A stretch of DNA of 64,000 nucleotides from Zea mays (Eukaryota > Streptophyta > Magnoliopsida > Poales > Poaceae). The position numbers and the translations under genes were made by a program. The stretch is taken from NCBI RefSeq assembly GCF_902167145.1, contig NC_050100.1, positions 213,088,081 to 213,152,080 of the forward strand, given 5' to 3'. Below the pieces are notes generated by a model. That model searched no databases. It worked only from the letters and a program-made list of their open reading frames with translations, and had not been told where the DNA came from. Positions 57,255 to 64,000 of this stretch are shown piece after piece (positions within the stretch are counted from its first letter, which is position 1; every line of letters begins with the position of its first letter).

Positions 57255-58439
57255 GCCGCTCTCCCCAGCGACCGGGCCAAGGGTCGGATCTCTCGAGGGG
57301 AGGGGAATCCGTTGCTGCTGGGGCGCGGGGAAGGCGGCGAGCTACGAAGCGAAGCGACACGGGACCGGGGCGATGTCGATGCTGTCGCTGTGGGCAGTGC
57401 GGCACAGAGGTCCGGGACCGGAGGACACAGGACAGGCGACTGCGGGGCTGGCTCAGGCTGGCCTAGGCGTGTCGTGTGGCGGCCTGGCGGGTCCATAGCG
57501 TGGCGCCGTGGCGTAGCCAGATGCTGCGATGCGATCCGTTGCCGGGTTGTTGGGACAGTTTTTTTTAAAGTGCTTTTCTACGAAGAACTAGCAAAGTGTA
57601 AGTACGCTTTCTATTTGTGTTTAAATATATAATATAAAATATAGAATATACAACATAAAAGCATATGTATTCTGTTGATTAGGTGGTTGTGAATGTGAGT
57701 TTAGAACTAACAACCATGATTCAAATCTACATTTATATATAAACTTTAGTATTTTTACTAATTAAAGCTAGGGGAGCATGATAAGGTGGAAACCGTGGAA
57801 TCAGTAAAACTGATGTTTTAATATAATATAGATAATCTAGATGTATATGACAGGACTCCCGTACCGAAGAATATGGAGGGGTCTAACGGTTTAGGGTTTA
57901 GAAAGTGGTGGATTCCTCCCGTCGTGACCACATGATAAATTCTGCATTTACGTAGATTTGAGCAATTTTTATAAAAGCTGCTAGAAGCCGATTCCGATTC
58001 CGATAGCTGAAATCTGGCCAGAAACCGAAACAAATAGACCCATGGTTACATGGACACTAATGATCGTTTCGGGTGTCATCGGGCTTGGATTACTGGGGCT
58101 TGGATTCCTGGGTTTTCTTGTGGATTCGGTTCCAATGGCTCTGATATGTATCTACCACTGAATCACTATTAATCCATCTGTATCTACCAATGTTAGCCTT
58201 TATTTATCGAAATTTTCTGGTACATAACTTTTACCGTTAGACTACAACCACATCAGCACCACATCAGCTTTTCTTCTACATACTCATTTTAATCCAAATA
58301 AAATATGAAAACATATTACAAATGTTTGTTAAAAAACTACATAAATTTAACAAACCCATAAACCAAATAAAATACAAAGAGCATAAAAAATTACTCACCC
58401 CCTCGTCCACCTAGCCTTCTTGTTTATTTTGTCATCTAG
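57255..58439. other. ARL8 promoter/5' UTR side and AT-rich spacer
   Basis: GC-rich to about 57540, probably the ARL8 5' UTR and promoter, then AT-rich sequence without a recognisable gene. Open frames in the GC-rich part are compositional. Confidence 0.5.
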
Positions 58440-60117
58440 TTATAATTGTTTGGCCAACCGTTTAATGGTCGCAATATGGATCATTCTCATGTCTTCGGGC
58501 ACATTATCGGTGTTCTGATCTATCAATTTGGTGCATGAATCATATAACTTTACATAATTTAACTTCTTGCTAGCCTTATAGAGCCTCTTTGCTATGGTCT
58601 TTTTTCGTCTAGGGTCCTCACTCCTGCTCGTTGCTAACCCTTTACCCTTGTGTTGCACTCTCACTCTATCACGACCAATAGGACGTGGTGCTTCAACACT
58701 ATCGGGTGATCCCGAGCTATAATCCCCTCTAGGTTGATGCATGTTCGTTTGCTCACATCGCCAGAGTCACCATTAGGGATGAAAACGGTCGAAAACGATC
58801 GAAAAAACAGCTAAATTGTTTTTGTTTTCATATTTTTTGGTCGGGACGAAAACGAAAACGAAAACCAACGGTCGAAATACGGGATCAGAATTGTCGGTTA
58901 TTCGAAAACGATCGAAAACGATAAACTATAGTCGGAAAGATAACTATTTTATAGTTTTACCAAAAACATAATAAAGTGATGTATTGCCTAATTTTTAAGA
59001 TTTAGAAATAGACAAACAACTCTTTTTCATCATTCATATTAGTTAGAGTAATTATAACATTTTCTTTTCGCTTATTCATTCACTTGAACACAACAAAAGT
59101 CTATAACTTAAATAAATTATATGCTAGATCTATCTCATATTATATAAAACGGTAGAAAAACGGTATTAGCACGACTCGAAAACGAAAAATACGAAAACGA
59201 TCGAAAAAACTAGCTAAATCGTTTTCGTACCGTTTCTAATCGGTTTCTGAACAATTCGAAAACGATGGGGAAAAACAGTATTCGAAACGGGACGGTACGA
59301 GAATTTCCCGTCCTGTTTTCATCCCTAGTCACCATGGCGTGCACACCACTTTGATTGATTACGAAGTGCGAGCCACATATGTTAAAGCTTGAATTCTTTC
59401 TCACCTGCCCTGTGCGGAAGCTATCCTTTTGTCGCTTGGAGCAGCTAAGCATCATTTGCTCCGCTAGGCTGGGTCGTGACCAACCTGTAGTATAAACAAT
59501 TGAAGGGAATGTTTTTTGTTGGTCGTGGACCATCAATCCTTGAGCTGCTTGGCACCTTGGCGGTATGATAACGAGGATGCTCGGTAGTGGAGTTGAATGT
59601 GTCCACAATTTTGGCTCAAAAGGCAAACACTTTTTTGCTATTGCCCTCAATAGGATCAACGGAGGGGCTAACCATGTGTGCACCTACAAATGTGAAAAGT
59701 CACAAAATGTTCACTTTGTACAAAAATAATATAATTTATAAATATATTTGTGTATTATAAGTCTTTCATCTTCTGTCTTAGTCCAATCATGTTAGGGTTG
59801 GGCCTGCGACGCAACAGAGAACGCGACTGGTTAGAGGCCACCTCACTATGGCTGCTTGATAGCACTGTAGTGCCTTTAGGAGCAGAAGGGATAGAAGCTC
59901 AATATGCGGCAGGGGGGACACAATAGGTCAGAGGGAACATAGGGGAGCATAATAAGGGGGACCATAAGTAGGGGGAATATCGTCTGAGCCATACAAAGGG
60001 AGACCATTTGGTACGGAGGAGGATATGGATAAGTGAGATGATGGGGGAGAACGAGCTTCGGTAGCTGTGGATTCATCGGTGCTATAAGGAGGAGGTTCAC
60101 TAGTTGGAGGCTCACAT
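58440..60117 (-). pseudogene. Harbinger-associated ORF1 (Myb/SANT-like) relic, split by a hAT MITE
   Basis: Minus-strand pieces in order: a Pro/Ser/Tyr-rich N-terminal block (59940-60117, SSSVPNGLPLYGSDD); a Myb-like block near 59340-59690 with DPIEGNSKK, DTFNSTTEHPRYHTAK and SGANDA spread over shifted frames with stops; and a C-terminal block (58440-58745) with RPIGRDRVRVQHKGKG and RRKKTIAKRLYKASKK. These match the ORF1-type partner genes of PIF/Harbinger elements, often annotated as GST T3-like or NAM-associated proteins. The MITE 58774-59327 lies inside it. Confidence 0.65.
58774..59327. mobile_element. hAT MITE (554 bp), TAGGGATGAAAACGG family
   Basis: Terminal repeats TAGGGATGAAAAC and GTTTTCATCCCTA with a perfect 8 bp duplication GTCACCAT (58766-58773, 59328-59335). 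CGAAAACGATCG words recur on both sides as subterminal repeats. No coding sequence. Confidence 0.92.
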
Positions 60118-60121
60118 ATGA

Positions 60122-61018
60122 CACTACAGGAAACTAGTTAAAGAACGTGGGTGACAAACCGTCGAACTTAATGTAATAGCCGACGAACTTACAGTAAGAA
60201 CGTGGGTTTACCAACGAATATAGCCGACGACGATTTTTGGACGAACTTAGAGAAGTAAATTCAACGGTCCCGACGAACTTAACATTAAGAACGTACGTTT
60301 TTAAGTTCGACGGGGACCGTCGAATTTGTTCCCATAAGTTCGACGGTACCCACGTTCTTATTGTTAAGTTCAACGGGGTCACGTGGTCGTCGAACTTATT
60401 TGGCCTGCGTGGGTCTGTGTGGGCTGCGCATTAAGTTCGACGGTACCCACGTTCTTATTGTTAAGTTCGACGGGGCCACGTGGCCGTCGAACTTATTTGG
60501 CCTGCGTGGGTCTGTGTGGGCTGCGCATTAAGTTCGACGGTACCCATGAAAAAAATAAGTATTACAGAAATGAAAAATTAGACAAACATAATATCACATG
60601 CAACACAGAATATCACATACAATACAGATTTCAAACACATGGATATATGTTCATATCACAAATTCACACAAGTACAAATACATAAGTTCTGAAACTAGCG
60701 TCCTGATGAGGTTCAAATACCGAGTGCTTGCGGCGGCGGTGGCGGAGGCGAGTGCTTGTGGAGGCCACGAGCCACAGCCACGGAGGCGGCGACGGCGAGT
60801 GCTTGCGGCGATAGAGCGGCGGCGCGGGGCCAGCGGCGCGTGTCCAGTGGCGCCCAGCGAAGAGGGAGCGTCGGCGCGGTCCGACGGTGCGGGTCCGGCG
60901 GGCCGGCGGCGCGGCTTGCGAGTGTGTGTTTGGCGGCGGCGGCGTGGAGGGGATGAGAGCGTGCGAGAGACGGTGAGAGAGACGAGTCCCGCGGGTTAGG
61001 GGTTTGGGTTTTTTTAGT
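60122..61018. mobile_element. CACTA-type transposon end with subterminal repeats, interrupted
   Basis: Starts CACTACAGGAAACTAG. The next 420 bp contain many copies of TAAGTTCGACGG and its inverse (GTCGAACTTA), a typical subterminal binding array. A 97 bp unit is tandemly duplicated (60335-60431 and 60432-60528). GC-rich sequence follows (about 60730-60990), possibly an acquired exon or promoter. The SIRE element at 61019 cuts it, and its other end is outside the window. Confidence 0.8.
60335..60528. repeat. 97 bp direct tandem duplication in the CACTA end
   Basis: Two near-identical copies beginning TAAGTTCGACGGTACCCACG, with only a few differences (for example GGGGTCACGTGG against GGGGCCACGTGG). 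The start of a third follows at 60529. Confidence 0.9.
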
Positions 61019-62251
61019 TGAAAGGGAATTAGGCTTACACCCAGTTCCTAAATATTTTTGGTGGTTGAATTGCCCAACACAAACAATTGGACTAACTAGT
61101 TTGCTCTAGTGTACAAGTTCTACAGGTGTCAAAGGTTCATCTACAAACATACTAAATCGACTGTCCGGAATACCGTAGATTATTCCGGACAGGAGAAGCT
61201 TTTTGGAAAAACAGGCCAAGCGCGGACCGTCCGGGCCCTTGCGGCGGACCGTCCGCGACACCGGGATACCCTTCGGGCAGAACCAATGCAAAAACACAAG
61301 TTTCCACTACAGACTGTCCGGAGGAAAAGCAAGACCGTCTGAGCCCTCGTGCGGACCGTCCGGCCTCAGGCGCGGACCGTCCGGTCGGTAAGAAACCGAA
61401 AACCCGAAGGTGACGGGTTCGGAGAAATGAATTATAGGGGGCCTCGCGGACCGTCCGTGGTGCACGACCGGACCGTCCGCGACTGGCTCTGTCTGACATC
61501 TGACATCGCATTAAATGCAATATAGCCGTTGATATAGCCGTTACTGCTGACCGTTGCATTTTCAGCCGTTGATCTACAGGGGCGGACCGTCCGCACCAGG
61601 AGGGCGGACCGTCCGCGCTCAGCAGAATGGCCCAACGGCTAGGAAGTGGTTGGTGGCTATAAATACAACCCCAACCACCTCCATTCAAGACATCCAAGCA
61701 TTCCAACCTTCAACATTCAATACAAGAGCTAGCAATCCATTCCACGACACATTCAAAGCCTCCATCTCTCCAAGTTTCACTATTAAGATAAGAGATCATT
61801 AGTGATTAGTGGCTTGAGAGAGAAAGTGATCCGTGTGTCATTTGTCGCTCTTGTTGCTTGGCTTTTTAATCGTGCTTTCTTGATTCTTTCATTGCGATCA
61901 AACTCACTTGTAATTGAGGCAAGAGACACCAATCTTGTGGTGATCCTTGTAGGAACTTTGTGTTCCAAGTGATTGAGAAAAGAAAGCTCACTCGATCCGT
62001 GGATCGTTTGAGAGAGGGAAGGGTTGAAAGAGACCCGGCCTTTGTGGCCTCCTCAACGGGGAGTAGGTTTGCAAGAACCGAACCTCGGTAAAACAAATCC
62101 GCGTGTCACACTCTCCATTTAGTTGCGATTTGTTTTTCACCCTCTCTCGCGGACTCATTTCTTTATTACTAACGCTAACCCGGCTTGTAGTTGTGTTTAT
62201 ATTTGTAAATTTCAGTTTCGCCCTATTCACCCCCCCTCTAGGCGACTTTCA
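61019..62251 (+). repeat. 5' LTR of the SIRE/Opie-like element
   Basis: 1233 bp, TG...CA. It includes the GGACCGTCCG palindromic repeats (61225-61620) and TATAAATACAACC near 61660, a likely TATA box for the genomic RNA. Confidence 0.93.
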
Positions 62252-62253
62252 AT

Positions 62254-62265
62254 TGGTATCAAAGC
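62254..62265 (+). other. Primer-binding site of the SIRE/Opie-like element
   Basis: TGGTATCAAAGC two bases after the LTR, resembling the initiator-Met tRNA complement with one mismatch. Confidence 0.8.
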
Positions 62266-62299
62266 CCGGTGCTTCATTAGAGCCTAACCGCTTGAAGTG

Positions 62300-64000
62300 A
62301 TGTCGGGAGATCACGCCAAGAAGGAGATGGAGACCGGCGAAAAGCCCACTACAAGCCACGGGAGCACCTCATCGGAAGAGTCCCGCACCAAGAGGAAGGA
62401 GAAGAAGAAGGACTCCTCCAAACGGAAGGAGAAAAAGTCTTCCTCTTCTCACCACAAAGAGAAGAAGGAAAAATCTTCTTCTCACAAGCCGCATCGGAGA
62501 GGGGACAAGCACAAAAGGATGAGGAAGGTGGTCTACTACGAGACCGACACTTCATCAACATCAACCTCCGACTCCGACGCGCCCTCCGTCACTTCTAAGC
62601 GCCAAGAGCGCAAGAAGTATAGTAAGATCCCCCTACGCTACCCTCGCATTTCCAAACATACTCCTTTACTTTCCGTCCCACTAGGCAAACCACCAACTTT
62701 TGATGGTGAAGATTACGCTAGGTGGAGCGATTTAATGCGATTTCATCTAACCTCGCTCCACAAAAGCATATGGGATGTTGTTGAGTTTGGCGCGCAGGTA
62801 CCATCCAAAGGGGATGAGAACTATGATGAGGATGAGGTGGCCCAAATCGAGCACTTCAACTCTCAAGCAACAACAATACTCCTAGCCTCTTTGAGTAGAG
62901 AGGAGTATAACAAAGTTCAAGGGTTGAAGAACGCAAAGGAGATTTGGGATTTACTCAAAACCGCGCATGAAGGTGATGAGCTCACCAAGATCACCAAGCG
63001 GGAAACGATTGAGGGGGAGCTCGGTCGGTTCCGGCTTCGCAAAGGGGAGGAGCCACAACACATGTACAATCGGCTCAAGACCTTGGTGAACCAAGCGCGC
63101 AACCTCGGGAGCGTAAAGTGGGATGACCACGAGGTGGTTAAGGTTATTCTAAGATCACTCATTTTCCTTAACCCTACTCAAGTTCAATTAATTCGTGGTA
63201 ATCCTAGATATACTAAAATGACCCCCGAGGAAGTTATCGAGAATTTTGTAAGTTTTGAGTGCATGATCGAAGGCTCGAGGAAGATCAACGAGCTTGACGA
63301 ACCATCCACATCCGAGGCGCAACCGGTAGCCTTCAAGGCAACGGAGGACAAGAAGGAAGAGTCTACACCAAGTAGACAACCAATTGACGCCTCCAAGCTC
63401 GACAATGAGGAGATGGCTTTAATCATCAAAAGCTTTCGCCAAATCCTCAAGCAACGGAAGGGGAAGGATTACAAATCCCGTTCCAAGAAGGTTTGCTACA
63501 AGTGTGGTAAGCCCGGTCACTTTATCGCTAAATGTCCATTATCAAGTGACAGTGACAGGGATAACGACAAGAAGGGCAAGAGGAGAGAAAAGAAAAGGTA
63601 CTACAAGAAGAAGGGCGGTGATGCTCATGTTTGTCGGGAGTGGGACTCCGACGAAAGCTCAAGCGATTCCTCTGACGACGAGGACACCGCCAACATCGTC
63701 GTCACCAAGGGACTCCTCTTCCCCAACGTCGGCCACAAGTGCCTCATGGCAAAGGACGGCAAAAAGAAGAAGGTTAAATCTAACTCCTCCACTAAATATG
63801 AGTCTTCTAGTGATGATAATGCTAGTGGTGAGGAAGATAATTTGCGAACTCTTTTTGCCAACCTTAACATGGAACAAAAGGAGAAATTAAATGAACTAAT
63901 TAGTGCCATCCATGAGAAGGATGATCTCTTGGACTCCCAAGAGGACTTCCTAATCAAGGAAAATAAAAAACATGTTAAGGTTAAAAATGCTTACGCTTTA
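62300..64000 (+). CDS. Gag (start of gag-pol) of the SIRE/Opie-like element, partial
   Basis: Open from the Met at 62300 to the window end: 567 codons without a stop, so the frame is incomplete only because the window ends. The N-terminus is Lys/Ser-rich (KKDSSKRKEKKSSSSHHKEK). The copia gag core follows with FDGEDYARWSDLMRFHL (about 135-155) and IWDLLKTAHEGDE. A single CCHC knuckle CYKCGKPGHFIAKC lies at 399-412, then an acidic Ser/Asp-rich region. Gag packages the element RNA. An undamaged frame of this length implies a young, possibly competent copy. The gag-only element at 5965-7842 is not closely similar to it. Confidence 0.92.
   Translation, partial: MSGDHAKKEMETGEKPTTSHGSTSSEESRTKRKEKKKDSSKRKEKKSSSSHHKEKKEKSSSHKPHRRGDKHKRMRKVVYYETDTSSTSTSDSDAPSVTSKRQERKKYSKIPLRYPRISKHTPLLSVPLGKPPTFDGEDYARWSDLMRFHLTSLHKSIWDVVEFGAQVPSKGDENYDEDEVAQIEHFNSQATTILLASLSREEYNKVQGLKNAKEIWDLLKTAHEGDELTKITKRETIEGELGRFRLRKGEEPQHMYNRLKTLVNQARNLGSVKWDDHEVVKVILRSLIFLNPTQVQLIRGNPRYTKMTPEEVIENFVSFECMIEGSRKINELDEPSTSEAQPVAFKATEDKKEESTPSRQPIDASKLDNEEMALIIKSFRQILKQRKGKDYKSRSKKVCYKCGKPGHFIAKCPLSSDSDRDNDKKGKRREKKRYYKKKGGDAHVCREWDSDESSSDSSDDEDTANIVVTKGLLFPNVGHKCLMAKDGKKKKVKSNSSTKYESSSDDNASGEEDNLRTLFANLNMEQKEKLNELISAIHEKDDLLDSQEDFLIKENKKHVKVKNAYAL

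Larger units (their letters stand above)
61019..64000 (+). mobile_element. SIRE/Opie-like Ty1-copia retrotransposon, 5' part
   Basis: 5' LTR 61019-62251, primer site and an open gag frame in the forward orientation; the element continues beyond the window. LTR ends (TGAAAGGGAATTAGG, CTAGGCGACTTTCA) and inner GCGGACCGTCCG repeats are shared with the reverse element at 600-9391, so both belong to one lineage. The target duplication cannot be tested (left flank TTAGT). Confidence 0.93.

Noticed and set aside
56997..57632. 211-codon plus-strand frame opposite ARL8 exon 1
   Set aside because: It runs across the GA microsatellite and GC-rich promoter and has no domain. The minus-strand gene explains the region.
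60598..60999. GC-rich 133-codon frame in the CACTA element
   Set aside because: Arg/Ala/Gly-rich with no motif. It could be an acquired exon, but there is nothing to support a product.
1..64000. CRISPR arrays, operons, phage genes or other prokaryotic defence systems
   Set aside because: None present. Direct repeats here are LTRs, minisatellites and subterminal transposon arrays, and genes have plant-type introns.

Overview
The window looks like nuclear DNA of a grass, most likely maize or a close relative. The evidence is nested LTR retrotransposons (two SIRE/Opie-Ji-like copia elements, one very large non-coding element with 3.5 kb LTRs, one solo LTR), MULE, hAT, CACTA and PIF/Harbinger DNA transposons, many short Tourist- and hAT-type MITEs, an Au-like SINE, and intron-containing plant genes with GC-rich first exons. 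No CRISPR, operon, phage or other prokaryotic feature was seen.

Layout. 1-534: end of a CACTA-type element. 600-9391: reverse-oriented SIRE-like copia element with intact gag, no recognisable pol, and a 501 bp near-perfect palindrome. 11953-13434: intronless 3-ketoacyl-CoA synthase gene. 14242-14678 and 14756-18241: two adjacent hAT elements with perfect 8 bp target duplications; the larger carries a broken BED-type transposase. 18250-24280: MITE-rich spacer, a 35 bp minisatellite and a fragment of a mitochondrial-type ribosomal protein L17 gene. 24283-26271: decayed PIF/Harbinger genes. 26841-39832: a MULE with 129 bp terminal inverted repeats and convergent genes, split by a 10.3 kb LARD-like retrotransposon (27137-37474).

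42254-43824: two-exon DUF4228/PADRE-type gene. 44950-48430: tandem duplication, a Pro/Tyr-rich reading frame split by a solo LTR, a SINE with a 12 bp target duplication, and nested MITEs. 48773-50316: five-exon TIFY/JAZ-like gene whose Jas-motif intron appears to be GC-AG. 50854-51715: hAT element. 51716-54985: eroded retrotransposon sequence. 54986-57254: six-exon ARL8 small-GTPase gene on the minus strand, reconstructed to exactly 184 residues. 58440-60117: Harbinger-associated ORF1 relic cut by a hAT MITE. From 60122: CACTA end with subterminal repeats, interrupted at 61019 by a second SIRE element whose open gag frame runs off the window.

The four host genes (KCS for very-long-chain fatty acids, DUF4228, TIFY/JAZ jasmonate signalling, ARL8 trafficking) are unrelated and independently regulated; there is no gene cluster. 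Target duplications give a relative insertion history: LARD after MULE, Tourist MITE after hAT MITE, solo LTR after the Pro/Tyr frame, SIRE after CACTA. I saw no clear evidence of a wholly new system. The most unusual items are the self-complementary hairpin in a young gag-only retrotransposon, the strand-biased repeat core of the LARD, and the JAZ-like gene with an altered degron and GC-AG intron.
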